A stretch of 51,452 bases of DNA from [Clostridium] ultunense DSM 10521. GTDB lineage: Bacteria > Bacillota > Clostridia > Tissierellales > Tepidimicrobiaceae. The translations under genes and the position numbers were made by a program. Positions 34,867 to 43,806 of the stretch are shown piece by piece. Every line of letters starts with the position of its first letter. Position 1 is the first letter of the stretch. The stretch spans positions 20,077-71,528 of the forward strand of contig NZ_AZSU01000005.1 in the NCBI RefSeq assembly GCF_000511955.1. Reading direction: 5' to 3'. The notes beneath the pieces are model-generated. The model searched no databases and was not told the origin of the DNA. It was given only the letters and a program-made list of their open reading frames with translations.

Positions 34867-35403
34867 TTATAATTCTTCTTTTAATTCCATTATAGATTTA
34901 GTAGTAATATTATTTTTATCTATATTTAATAAGCTTATAGCTTTTTCTAGATCATCCTCCTTTTCTACTTCAATTTCCATATAGGGAAAAGGATAGGTTT
35001 CTTTATCCCATTTATCTAAATCAAATCTTATTTTTTCGTATAGATAGGATTTCCTTTCCTTATATCCTTCTTCTATTATTTCATATTTTAGATCCTTTAA
35101 AATTAATACCATAGATTGACTATCTTCTATTTGAGTGGTTATTTCGATATTTTGTCTAGCTCCTTTTTTACTTATATTTTTTTTTAAAGTTAATTCCGTG
35201 GTAGTTTCATTGTTAAGTAAGTTTTTCATTTCTCTAATCCTTAAATAGCTATTTAACTCTTTTTCTATATATCTATCCTTGGTATCAAGTATTATATTTT
35301 TTTGATATTCTTTAGCAATTAATTTGGCTCCTAAATCTTCTAATTTTCTCTCCATTTCACCTAGATCAATATTTAAAACTTTCACTTCTATTTCTCTATC
35401 CAT
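34867..35403 (-). CDS. CYTH-domain protein (triphosphate tunnel family)
   Basis: The 178-residue protein begins DREIEVKVLNID, the ExExK signature of the CYTH fold, with acidic and basic residues alternating on the strands (NSYLRIREM, TELTLKKN, RFDLDKW, YMEIEVEKED). This tunnel-shaped enzyme family hydrolyses or cyclises triphosphate compounds (inorganic triphosphate, ThTP, ATP). Its start lies within the end of nagA (16-bp overlap), so it is made with the amino-sugar enzymes. That link is not one I can explain; the substrate is unknown. Confidence 0.85.
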   Translation of the reverse strand: MDREIEVKVLNIDLGEMERKLEDLGAKLIAKEYQKNIILDTKDRYIEKELNSYLRIREMKNLLNNETTTELTLKKNISKKGARQNIEITTQIEDSQSMVLILKDLKYEIIEEGYKERKSYLYEKIRFDLDKWDKETYPFPYMEIEVEKEDDLEKAISLLNIDKNNITTKSIMELKEEL

Positions 35404-36548
35404 AGGAAATTGCCTCCTACTATAGTAGCTGCAATATTAATATTTTTATCCAACAAAATTAAATCTGCATCTTTGCCAATTTCTATACTTCCCTTCATAT
35501 TGTCTACTCCAATTGCTTTTGCAGGGGATAGACTAGCCATCCTAATTACATCCTGTATAGATATATTTAAAAAGTGCACCATATTATATACTGCGTCTCT
35601 TAAATTCAATGTAGAACCAGCCAAACTCCCGTTTTTTAGCCTAGCAGCTCCTTCCTTAACAGTGACCTTCTGTCCTCCTAACTCATATACTCCATCTTCA
35701 AGACCTGCTGCCCTCATAGCATCAGATACTAGGACAATTTTATCTATTCCTTTTATCTTAAGAGCCAATTTGACTGCCGCATCATGAAGATGGATTCTAT
35801 CATATATTATCTCGCAAAAAACTCTGTCATCTATAAGTGAAGCCCCTATTATTCCTGGTTCCCTATGAGTAAAATTTCTCATACCATTAAACAGATGGGT
35901 TGCTACAGTAGCCCCATAGTCTATTCCCCTTATTGTTTCTTGGAAAGTACTATTGCTATGAGCCATAGCAACAGTAATCCCTTTAGATCTTAAGAAAGAT
36001 ATAATACCTAGTGCTCCTTCTATCTCTGGGGCTAAGGATACCATTTTCATTTTGCCATCAGATAGTTGTACTAGTTCTTTAATGTCTTCCATATTTGGTC
36101 TTTTTATATATTGACTAGGTTGGGCTCCTTTCTTTTCTTGAGAGAAGAAAGGGCCTTCTAAGTGGATACCTAATATTTGAGCCTTATCATTTTTATTATT
36201 ATATTTTACTATATTATCTATAGCCTTTGATATGTTTTCATAGGAAGAAGTAATTACCGTTCCTAAAAAGGATGTAACTCCATTTTTTAAATGGAATTCT
36301 GCCATTTTATCTATTGTTTCCTCTGAACTATCCATAATATCATAACCAGAGTTACCATGATTATGAATATCGATAAAACCAGGAGCTAATAATTTCCCTT
36401 CTCCGTCTATTATAGTATCTATTCCCTTTTTATCTATTTTTTCTTTTTTTTCTATTTTAGCTATCTTACCCTTATCGATTAATAAACTATAATCGTGTTT
36501 AATATCGTAAGGTGATATTATATTTACATTATCTATTAAAATTTTCAT
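35388..36548 (-). CDS. nagA: N-acetylglucosamine-6-phosphate deacetylase
   Basis: The 386-residue enzyme removes acetate from GlcNAc-6-phosphate. IDIHNHGNSGYD near 60, GIHLEGPFFS near 127 (metal Glu), VAMAHSNS near 195 and ATHLFNGMRNFTHREPG near 215-232 are family signatures, as are LVSDAM near 272 (catalytic Asp) and LAGSTLNLRDAV. The gene is second in nagB-nagA-CYTH, 24 bp after nagB. Confidence 0.95.
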   Translation of the reverse strand: MKILIDNVNIISPYDIKHDYSLLIDKGKIAKIEKKEKIDKKGIDTIIDGEGKLLAPGFIDIHNHGNSGYDIMDSSEETIDKMAEFHLKNGVTSFLGTVITSSYENISKAIDNIVKYNNKNDKAQILGIHLEGPFFSQEKKGAQPSQYIKRPNMEDIKELVQLSDGKMKMVSLAPEIEGALGIISFLRSKGITVAMAHSNSTFQETIRGIDYGATVATHLFNGMRNFTHREPGIIGASLIDDRVFCEIIYDRIHLHDAAVKLALKIKGIDKIVLVSDAMRAAGLEDGVYELGGQKVTVKEGAARLKNGSLAGSTLNLRDAVYNMVHFLNISIQDVIRMASLSPAKAIGVDNMKGSIEIGKDADLILLDKNINIAATIVGGNFLWIEK

Positions 36549-36572
36549 AAAATCCCCTTCTTTTATTATATA

Positions 36573-37298
36573 TTATCCATTATACGCCTCTTGATCTATT
36601 ATTATAGTAACATTTGGATGTAATAATAGCATACTTGCTGGCAATTTAGTTGATATTTTCTCTCCTTTTAACAATTCTTTAATTACTTTTGCTTTTTTCT
36701 TGCCATTAGCTAATAAGACAATTTTCTTTGCTTTCAAAATAGTACCTATTCCCATGGTTATTGCAGTTTTCGGAACTTCATCGATAGAATCAAAAAATCT
36801 TGAATTCGCTTCAATTGTAGATTGGGTTAAATTTACTATACTGGTGCCTAGATTCAACGTTTCATCTGGTTCATTAAAGGCAATATGACCATTTTCACCT
36901 ATTCCTAGTATTTGAAGGTCAATGCCACCTTTTTTTTCGATTAATTCATCGTATTTCTTACAATATTTTTCTGGGTCTTTAGTCTTCCCATCAGGAATAA
37001 AAGTATTTTTAAAATCTATATTTATATGATTAAATAGCATCTCTTTCATAAAATAATGGTAACTATTAGGATGTCCTTCGTCTATCCCCACATACTCGTC
37101 TAAATTAAATGTGGTTACCTTAGAAAAATCCAATCCTTCTCCCTTATGCATCTTTATCAATTCCCTATACATACCTTCTGGCGTACTTCCTGTTGCTAAT
37201 CCTAAAACAATATTAGGGTTTTTCTCAATTTCTTCTCTCACTATATTAGCTGCTACCTTGCTAAGTTTTTCATAATCCTTTTCAACATACAATTTCAT
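36573..37298 (-). CDS. nagB: Glucosamine-6-phosphate deaminase
   Basis: From ATG 37298 (GGGAGG upstream) the product is 241 residues, the usual length. It converts glucosamine-6-phosphate to fructose-6-phosphate and ammonia. [16 protein letters not shown] near 37, [18 protein letters not shown] near 67-84 (catalytic Asp) and [16 protein letters not shown] near 133-148 are decisive. It opens the amino-sugar operon. The extra five codons from a GTG upstream are not needed. Confidence 0.96.
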   Translation of the reverse strand: MKLYVEKDYEKLSKVAANIVREEIEKNPNIVLGLATGSTPEGMYRELIKMHKGEGLDFSKVTTFNLDEYVGIDEGHPNSYHYFMKEMLFNHINIDFKNTFIPDGKTKDPEKYCKKYDELIEKKGGIDLQILGIGENGHIAFNEPDETLNLGTSIVNLTQSTIEANSRFFDSIDEVPKTAITMGIGTILKAKKIVLLANGKKKAKVIKELLKGEKISTKLPASMLLLHPNVTIIIDQEAYNG

Positions 37299-37385
37299 TT
37301 TATTACCTCCCACTTTATGGTTTCACTTGTAATTAAATTAATCTAATTATATTATATATCTTATTATTTCATTAGCAAATAGTAA

Positions 37386-37412
37386 AACCCTCAATTATAA
37401 TAATTGAGGGTT
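37386..37412 (-). terminator. Terminator after the homoserine dehydrogenase-like gene
   Basis: AACCCTCAATTA and TAATTGAGGGTT form a perfect 12-bp stem with a 3-nt loop downstream of the gene, followed by TTACTATTT. Confidence 0.7.
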
Positions 37413-37455
37413 GTTCATAAGCTTTTCCTTTACTTATATTTCATTATTTTATATT

Positions 37456-38490
37456 TTAGATAATGAATTTATATCCTCTTTTTATGTTAATTAAATCCCT
37501 TAGTATTGAGGCTGCGGCTGGAGTTACACCAGAAGCCCCACCAATAATTGTTAAATCTCCTAGGGTATCAGATACATATCTTACTCCTTTATTTTTTCCA
37601 TCTACTCCGTATAATGGATTGCTAGGATCTAGTTTTTCTAACCTTACTGACATGTCTAACCCATCTTCTAATCTTACTGCTTTACCCACTAATTTATATT
37701 TTTTGCCTTTCTTACTCGCTTCAAAGATTTCTGATGCTTTAATTTTACTAATACCTTCTACCTCTATATCTTCAAGTTTTTTTTCTTCTTCCATAAGAAC
37801 ATTTGTAAGAATTAATAGTTTAATCGCAGTATCCCAACCTTCTACATCAAGCGTGGGATCAGTTTCAGCAATTCCTAGTTGTTGAGCTTTTTTTAATGCT
37901 TCAACATATTCTACTTTGTTCGTCTCCATTTCATTAAGGATAAAGTTGGTGGTGCCATTCAATACCCCTTCGATTGACTGAATGGTTGAACCTGCCATAT
38001 CAATCAATCCTCCATTGATAGTTGGTAATGCTCCGCCCGTAGTACAGCCTATACCTAATTGAACTTTGTTTTTAGAAGCTATTTCTCTTAATTTTCTATA
38101 AGCTAATAAAATGGGACCTTTGTTAGCAGTAATTACATGGAAACCATTCTCTAGAGACTTTACAATATGAGTCATCCCTGGTTCACCAGTTTTTTTATTT
38201 GTCGGAGTCATTTCAATAACAACGTCTACATCTTTATTTTCTATTATATTGTTAAAGGTTATCTGTTGGGTATTTCCTTTAGAAAATTTCATAATGTCTT
38301 TATTTGTTTTTGAATAATTTATAAACTCCTCTATGTCTATACCGTTGGGATTATAGACTCCACCTTTTGATGCAATTACATATTTCACATTAGGAACTAT
38401 GCCTTCATTTAATAACTCATCTTTTTTTTCTAACAGTAGCCGGAGGAAAGCTCTACCTACTCCCCCATACCCTATGATGGCTATTCTCAT
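37456..38490 (-). CDS. Homoserine dehydrogenase-like oxidoreductase
   Basis: The 344-residue protein starts with a nucleotide-binding IIGYGGVGRAFLRLL and has the homoserine dehydrogenase signatures VITANKGP (near 120), GVLNGTTNFILNEM (near 183) and AQQLGIAETDPTLDVEGWD, in which the catalytic Asp/Lys region lies. It lacks the C-terminal ACT domain that gives feedback control in biosynthetic enzymes. It is last in a transporter-linked gene row with no threonine or methionine synthesis genes, so it may oxidise homoserine or a related hydroxy amino acid in a breakdown route. The assignment of substrate is inference. Confidence 0.82.
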   Translation of the reverse strand: MRIAIIGYGGVGRAFLRLLLEKKDELLNEGIVPNVKYVIASKGGVYNPNGIDIEEFINYSKTNKDIMKFSKGNTQQITFNNIIENKDVDVVIEMTPTNKKTGEPGMTHIVKSLENGFHVITANKGPILLAYRKLREIASKNKVQLGIGCTTGGALPTINGGLIDMAGSTIQSIEGVLNGTTNFILNEMETNKVEYVEALKKAQQLGIAETDPTLDVEGWDTAIKLLILTNVLMEEEKKLEDIEVEGISKIKASEIFEASKKGKKYKLVGKAVRLEDGLDMSVRLEKLDPSNPLYGVDGKNKGVRYVSDTLGDLTIIGGASGVTPAAASILRDLINIKRGYKFII

Positions 38491-38514
38491 TACAATCCTC
38501 CCTTAGGTTTCTTC

Positions 38515-39396
38515 TTAAAGAACACCATAGTTTTTTAATACTTCTTCTACTATCCTCTTCTTATCTTCTGAAAGTGGTAATAACGGTCTCCTCGGATATC
38601 CACCTTGGTATCCTAGTAGATCTAATGCATATTTAAGAGCAGGGACTCCAAACCTTCCCGTTACTGTAAAGTTAGGTTCGAGAAGCCTCTTTTGAAGTTC
38701 TCTAGCTTCATCCATTTTCCCTTCATTAAACAATTTTACTAGTTTACAACATTCATCAGGTAAAATATTGGCTACTGCTAATGTAGCACCTCTTGCTCCT
38801 ACTGATAATGCTGGTAAAAGGTAACCCGCATTTCCGGCAAATACAGCAAAATCATCATCTGTGTCTCTTACGATTTCCGATAATTGAACAATATTGCCTG
38901 AAGTATCCTTGATGCCGACTATATTTGGATGTTTTGATAATTTTGATATAAGGTTTGAAGATAAATTTATTCCAGTATTACCAGGCATATTATAAAGCAT
39001 TACCGGAATTGATGAAGCTTCAGCTACATCAATAAAATATTTATATAATACATCTTCTTTCATTGCTCCCTTAAAGTAATGAGGTGGTAATACAAGTACT
39101 GCATCTGCTCCAAGCTCAGCGTACTTTTCACATAGAAATATAGTTTCTAAAACTGATTCAGCAGAAGCACCTGCTATAACTTTTTTATTTTTATTAAAAT
39201 TGTCTATAACAAATTTAGCTAAAGTTAATTTTTCTTCAGTAGTTAAATAAACAAATTCTCCATTAGAGCCTAAAACTACTATTCCATCTAAATCAGTTTT
39301 ACCCCATTTTTCTAGGTTATGTTTCATTCTATCATAATCAATTTCTTCTTTTTCATTAAAAGGTGTTACTATTGGCGTATAAATCCCTTTAAACAT
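38515..39396 (-). CDS. DapA-superfamily aldolase, 4-hydroxy-2-oxoglutarate aldolase-like
   Basis: The 293-residue protein has the Schiff-base Lys in NIVGIKDTSG near 162 and the catalytic Tyr in MLYNMPGNTG near 133. Two sites argue against dihydrodipicolinate synthase: GSNGEF stands where DapA has GTTGES, and PGNTG lacks the Arg of the YNVPxRTG motif that holds aspartate semialdehyde. Both variants, with LQKRLLEPNFTVTGRFG and GYQGG near the end, recall mitochondrial 4-hydroxy-2-oxoglutarate aldolase (HOGA), which yields pyruvate and glyoxylate. That likeness is from memory. It lies 25 bp before the homoserine dehydrogenase-like gene. Confidence 0.8.
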   Translation of the reverse strand: MFKGIYTPIVTPFNEKEEIDYDRMKHNLEKWGKTDLDGIVVLGSNGEFVYLTTEEKLTLAKFVIDNFNKNKKVIAGASAESVLETIFLCEKYAELGADAVLVLPPHYFKGAMKEDVLYKYFIDVAEASSIPVMLYNMPGNTGINLSSNLISKLSKHPNIVGIKDTSGNIVQLSEIVRDTDDDFAVFAGNAGYLLPALSVGARGATLAVANILPDECCKLVKLFNEGKMDEARELQKRLLEPNFTVTGRFGVPALKYALDLLGYQGGYPRRPLLPLSEDKKRIVEEVLKNYGVL

Positions 39397-39443
39397 TATT
39401 ATACCTCCTATTAATATAATAAATTATTAACTAAATTTTTGCT

Positions 39444-39481
39444 AAAATTAAGAAGCTAAAGTAAAATAGCTTCTTAATTTT
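39444..39481 (-). terminator. Strong hairpin inside the transporter-enzyme row
   Basis: AAAATTAAGAAGCTA (39444-39458) pairs perfectly with TAGCTTCTTAATTTT (39467-39481). It lies between the aspartate dehydrogenase-like gene and the aldolase gene and could reduce read-through to the last two genes. Confidence 0.75.
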
Positions 39482-39525
39482 ATTTAATAAAATTTTGGTT
39501 AGGTTTTATCTAAAAAACTTACAAT

Positions 39526-40353
39526 TTAAGTCCCCATATGGAATGGATTTCTTAATTTTTGTAAAGCTGCTAATATACTTAAACATGCCATGTAGGTCGT
39601 TTTTGGATTTGAAGGAACAGGAACATTTTCAAAGGTTATTGTATATTTCCCGGCCTTCCCTTCAACATATATTTCATGAGTGTTATATTCAACATCTGGA
39701 TCAGCTAAAATGCGGATAATTGTCTTTTCAAAACCTATTCCTGCCATACTTAAAGCAGCAGCAATGTTGATGTTTTGTGGAAACAACTTTACACAATCTC
39801 TTGCAGGACCTTCATATAGCAAATATGGTTCCTTCATTCCATCTAAATCTAAGTTCATTTGATCTACATGGGGTATGTTTTTCCATGCAACTGGATGTTT
39901 ACGTGTAGTCATAGTTACCTTGTCCACCCCTGCTATAACAGCAGCTTGTAACGCATCTAATGAACCTATGCCGCCAGATGGTATATGGAGCGTACTTCCT
40001 CCTTCTTCTGCAGCATTAATTAACCTTTCTAGCAAATCCCCATCAACTAATGCCCCTAAACTAATTGGTATTAAATCTATACCTGCCTTTAGAACTTTCT
40101 CACCTATTGATTCAAGAGTTTCTTGTGAAGCTACTTCTACAACTACGTCTAAGTCCCAATTAAAAAGTTCGTCTGTATTTGTTATCCAAGGAATGCCATA
40201 TTTTTTGACTTTATCTCTTCCCCTTGATTTTTCTGAACGTCCACACGCTACTACAATTTCAACGTTGTCAATTTTGCCTTCCATTACATTATCTAAGACA
40301 AAACCTCCGATAGTACCAGTTCCTACTAATCCTACCCTTTTCTTTTTAACCAT
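39526..40353 (-). CDS. L-aspartate dehydrogenase-family protein (NadX/DUF108 type)
   Basis: From the ATG at 40353, preceded by GAGGAGG, the protein has 275 residues. It has an NAD(P) site (GLVGTGTIGGFVLD), VVEVASQETLE, HIPSGGIGSLDALQAA near 120-135, and PQNINIAAALSMAG with ADPDVEYNTHEI. These fit aspartate dehydrogenase, which interconverts aspartate with oxaloacetate and ammonia via iminosuccinate. nadA and nadB are absent, so a role in amino acid use rather than NAD synthesis is likely. It follows the TAXI transporter gene by 55 bp. Confidence 0.85.
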   Translation of the reverse strand: MVKKKRVGLVGTGTIGGFVLDNVMEGKIDNVEIVVACGRSEKSRGRDKVKKYGIPWITNTDELFNWDLDVVVEVASQETLESIGEKVLKAGIDLIPISLGALVDGDLLERLINAAEEGGSTLHIPSGGIGSLDALQAAVIAGVDKVTMTTRKHPVAWKNIPHVDQMNLDLDGMKEPYLLYEGPARDCVKLFPQNINIAAALSMAGIGFEKTIIRILADPDVEYNTHEIYVEGKAGKYTITFENVPVPSNPKTTYMACLSILAALQKLRNPFHMGT

Positions 40354-40408
40354 AAAATTTCCTCCTCTTTTGCAAAAGTAAAATTTTAATTTATTCATAT
40401 TTTAAATT

Positions 40409-41398
40409 TTATTCTGTTGGTACCTCTATACCATGTTCCTTATAATATTTTGCTGCTCCTGGATGAAATGGAACTCCACTGATATTTTTAACATTATCTA
40501 ATGTTATATATTTAGCGACTACATGAACATCTTTCAAAATATCTTCTCCTTCAAATATTGCCTTAGTAACATCATAAACTGTATCTTCTGGGAGATTTGC
40601 TTGTGATACTAAAGTAATCCAAACTGCAAATGTTGGTACATCATTATCTAAAGATTTATATGCATCTTTATCTATTACTGCTTCTACATAGTAAGGATAT
40701 TTCTCTGTAAATTTGCCAATCTCTTCTGATGTAAGAGGAATAAATTTTACAGGATGAGTGGTTTCTAAATCCACTATCCAAGGAGCCGGAGCAGCTGTAT
40801 TTACTATTGCTGCATCAATTGAACCATCTCTAAATGCATCTGTAGTTTCTCCAAAGGATAAATATTCTGGTTGAATATCGTCCATTGATAATCCTAAAGT
40901 GTTCAATATTACTTCATTAGTTGCTAATATTCCACTTCCTGGAGAACCAACAGAAACCTTTTTGCCTTTCAAATCAGAAAAACTATTAATTGGTGAATCT
41001 TTTAATGTTACTATTTGTACAACATTTGGATACATTGGTAAAACAGCTGTTAATTCAACTGGTTCATCAAATTGATTTACTCCTGCTAAAGCATTTTGTG
41101 CTACATCTAACTGGGTGACGCCCATTTCAATCTTTTTATCACCTATTAATTTTACATTTTCTACAGAACCACCTGTTACTTCTGCAACAGAATTGATACC
41201 TAATTCTTTGTTGATAACATCAGAAAACCCTGCAGCCATTATGTAAAAAGTTCCAGATGTTCCCGCTCCACCAATTGAGACCTGTTTTACTTCTACATTA
41301 GATTTTTTAGATGTCTCTGCACCTCCATTACAACCGCTTAAACTTGCTACCAATAATATTAATACCAAAATCATTGAAAATCTTTGATGAATTTTCAT
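40409..41398 (-). CDS. TAXI-type TRAP transporter substrate-binding lipoprotein
   Basis: From ATG 41398 (GAGGAGGGAAATT before it) the product has 329 residues. The signal peptide ends VASLSGCNGG with a lipid-modified Cys. VSIGGAGTSGTFYIMAAGFSDVI near 42-64 and KIEMGVTQLDVAQNAL with KGKKVSVGSPGSGIL are TAXI-family signatures. The protein catches the substrate, probably an acidic amino or organic acid, for the TRAP permease next to it. Confidence 0.93.
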   Translation of the reverse strand: MKIHQRFSMILVLILLVASLSGCNGGAETSKKSNVEVKQVSIGGAGTSGTFYIMAAGFSDVINKELGINSVAEVTGGSVENVKLIGDKKIEMGVTQLDVAQNALAGVNQFDEPVELTAVLPMYPNVVQIVTLKDSPINSFSDLKGKKVSVGSPGSGILATNEVILNTLGLSMDDIQPEYLSFGETTDAFRDGSIDAAIVNTAAPAPWIVDLETTHPVKFIPLTSEEIGKFTEKYPYYVEAVIDKDAYKSLDNDVPTFAVWITLVSQANLPEDTVYDVTKAIFEGEDILKDVHVVAKYITLDNVKNISGVPFHPGAAKYYKEHGIEVPTE

Positions 41399-41511
41399 AA
41401 TTTCCCTCCTCATTATTTTTTCATGTTTAGTTTACAAAGCTATTTTTTGAGTGATAATTATTGTTGTTTTTTAAAATTAAACTATCTGCCCTCCTTTTTT
41501 CCTTTTCTAAA

Positions 41512-43371
41512 TTATGAGCTTGTGCTATTTTCCAAAGATTTTCTTTTTCTATGAAAAATTAATACTAAAACTAAGCCTAATAACCCTAAAAGATTTGTAA
41601 TAAATCTCGGATCGATAAGAAAAAGTCCTGATATAATTAATAAGATTCTCTCTTTTATATCTGCCCTAACTAGTAACCAACCTGATATGCCTGCTCCTAG
41701 TATTACCGCACCTATTATAGCTGTAATGGCAGTAGTTAATATAGTTATAGGCTTTCCAATTGCTAATAGCGATGGATTGTAAACAAACATATAAGGTACT
41801 ATAAATGCTGTAATTCCTAGCTTGACCGCCTCAAAACTAGTCTTCCAAAAATCAGATTCAGCAATACTTGTAGCTGCATAAACTGCCAAGGCAACTGGAG
41901 GTGTAATCATGGATATGCATCCAAAATAAAACACAAACATATGAGCTGCTAACGGTTCTACTCCAAGTCTAATTAATGCTGGCGCTCCTAAAACCGCTAA
42001 TATTAGATAAGAAGGCGTAGTTGGTAAACCCATTCCCATTAACAAGCTAGCTAACATTAATAGCACTAAGATTACAAATATATTCCCCCCTGCTAACGAG
42101 ATCATGATATTGGAAAACTTTAGACCAATGCCTGTTAAATTTATCATAGCAACAATAATGCCTGCACAAGCTGTGGATGAAATTACAATAACTGAAGTTT
42201 TAGCTGCATCTTCAAAAGCATCTATTAACTCTTTCGTCCTCATACCACAAAATACAACTGCTATTGCTAATGTTACTAATACAGTATATACAGAAGCCTT
42301 CATGGCAGACATTTGAACCCCAACTAATAAAACTATTAGTAAAATTAGTGGTGTTAACAAAATTCCTTTTGTTTTTAACATTTCCTTAATACTGGGTAAA
42401 GAACTAGTGTCTATACCAGTTAAACCAATCCTTCTTGCTCTAAAATGAACCATGGCAAAAACTGAACCAAAATATATTACTGCAGGAATAGCAGCACCTA
42501 TAGCTACCTTATAATATGGAATTCCTAATATTTCTGCCATGATAAATGCAGCTGCTCCCATCATTGGTGGCATTATTTGCCCACCTGTTGAGGCTACGGC
42601 TTCTACTGCTCCCGAAAATTCTTTACTATAACCAGTAGATTTCATTAAAGGTATAGTTATACATCCTGTACCAGCAACATTTGCAACTGCACTACCTGAT
42701 ATACTACCAAACAACGAACTCGATACTACTGCTGCTTTTGCTGGACCTCCAGGTGTTTTTCCAACTCCCTTAATAGCTAAGTCTATGTAGAATTTGCCTA
42801 TATCAGTAACAGACAGTATAGACCCAAATAAAACGAAAATAAATATAAAGTTTGCAGAAACCCCCAAGGAAACTCCAAAAATCCCTTCAGTACTTAATGA
42901 AACTTGAGTAATAATTCTTTGTAAATCATATCCTCTATGCCATAGAATTCCGGGTAAATAGGAACCAAACATAGCATATAATAAAAATACTATTGCAATA
43001 CCAGGAAGAATATTTCCCACATTTCGCCTTGCAAACTCTAATGTTAATAATATTAAAATTGTACCAATAATCATGTCACTAGTATTTGGCTGTGAAAATC
43101 TCTGAACTATTCCATCAAAATCGACAATAAAAAATACAACTGTTGCTAAAGCCATCATTGCTAATAAAATATTTAATGATTTTTTAACCTTATTAGATGA
43201 ATCTTTTGATTTTAGCAAAAAAGTAATTAACATACCAAAGCATAAGTGTATACTTCTTTGCCATAAAGCTGTAAGTACACCAAATAGGGCAGTATAAATA
43301 TGAAATATTGCCATTAGAATACTTACGATAGTTATTAAAGAATATTTTGATCTTATTTGTTCTTTTCCCAT
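41512..43371 (-). CDS. TRAP transporter fused permease (small and large subunits)
   Basis: The 619-residue protein has about sixteen or more membrane helices. The first four correspond to the small DctQ-type subunit and the remainder to the DctM-type channel, as in TAXI-TRAP systems. GSISGSAVANVAGTGCITIPLM and SLLMGMGLPTTPSYLILAVLG are hallmark loops of the DctM domain, along with GCISMITPPVALAVYAATSIA. It drives uptake with the Na+ or H+ gradient. It is divergent from the LysR gene; the 435-bp gap holds inverted repeats that may bind LysR. Confidence 0.94.
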   Translation of the reverse strand: MGKEQIRSKYSLITIVSILMAIFHIYTALFGVLTALWQRSIHLCFGMLITFLLKSKDSSNKVKKSLNILLAMMALATVVFFIVDFDGIVQRFSQPNTSDMIIGTILILLTLEFARRNVGNILPGIAIVFLLYAMFGSYLPGILWHRGYDLQRIITQVSLSTEGIFGVSLGVSANFIFIFVLFGSILSVTDIGKFYIDLAIKGVGKTPGGPAKAAVVSSSLFGSISGSAVANVAGTGCITIPLMKSTGYSKEFSGAVEAVASTGGQIMPPMMGAAAFIMAEILGIPYYKVAIGAAIPAVIYFGSVFAMVHFRARRIGLTGIDTSSLPSIKEMLKTKGILLTPLILLIVLLVGVQMSAMKASVYTVLVTLAIAVVFCGMRTKELIDAFEDAAKTSVIVISSTACAGIIVAMINLTGIGLKFSNIMISLAGGNIFVILVLLMLASLLMGMGLPTTPSYLILAVLGAPALIRLGVEPLAAHMFVFYFGCISMITPPVALAVYAATSIAESDFWKTSFEAVKLGITAFIVPYMFVYNPSLLAIGKPITILTTAITAIIGAVILGAGISGWLLVRADIKERILLIISGLFLIDPRFITNLLGLLGLVLVLIFHRKRKSLENSTSS

Positions 43372-43629
43372 AACCTATAATACCTCCTAAATGTAATCTA
43401 TTACCCTCGATATACTATCTTTATATACACTGCAATAAACCCTTAAACTACAACCTATAATAATCTTTTAAGACTTTATTATTGCTTAACATAATAAGTA
43501 CATGATTTAAATGGAATATTTGTTTTCAGTGGGTACGTTTTCATCATTAAATTAATGAAGCCTTTTTTACTGAAATCATATTAACAGTTTTATATATTTT
43601 CAAAGTCCAATATAATACAAATCTATTAT

Positions 43630-43648
43630 ATATCAACATTTTTGATAT
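43630..43648. promoter_or_regulatory. LysR-type site 1
   Basis: ATATCAA-N5-TTGATAT is a perfect 7-bp inverted repeat. It contains T-N11-A and ATC-N9-GAT, the classical LysR binding pattern, and lies between the divergent genes. Confidence 0.6.
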
Positions 43649-43770
43649 AGTTTTACTCGATAATATTTCTTTCCAGGTATTCCCAACATTCCTTAATTGC
43701 ATTATCTCTTTCATCAACTACCAATATATCATACTAAACCTTATTTGAATATCGAATTATTTTATTATAT

Positions 43771-43791
43771 AATATCTATAAAATAGATATT
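43771..43791. promoter_or_regulatory. LysR-type site 2, in front of lysR
   Basis: AATATCTAT-AAA-ATAGATATT is a perfect 9-bp inverted repeat ending 3 bp before the GGGGGAG ribosome site of lysR. It fits autorepression. Confidence 0.6.
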
Positions 43792-43806
43792 ATGGGGGAG
43801 ATGTAT

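Larger units (their letters stand above)
43372..43806. other. Divergent control region between the TRAP gene and lysR
   Basis: This is the longest gene-free stretch (435 bp). It is A/T-rich and has no open frame with a ribosome site. It carries two inverted repeats with the LysR-type ATC-N9-GAT spacing at 43630-43648 and 43771-43791. Nothing else is clear to me. Confidence 0.6.

Noticed and set aside
38515-39396. Lysine-pathway DapA
   Set aside because: The GTTGES and YNVPxRTG motifs are replaced by GSNGEF and YNMPGNTG, and no other dap genes are nearby.
39875-40381. A 168-codon plus-strand frame opposite the aspartate dehydrogenase-like gene
   Set aside because: The other strand encodes clear family motifs; this frame is Ser/Pro/Thr-rich antisense with no ribosome site.
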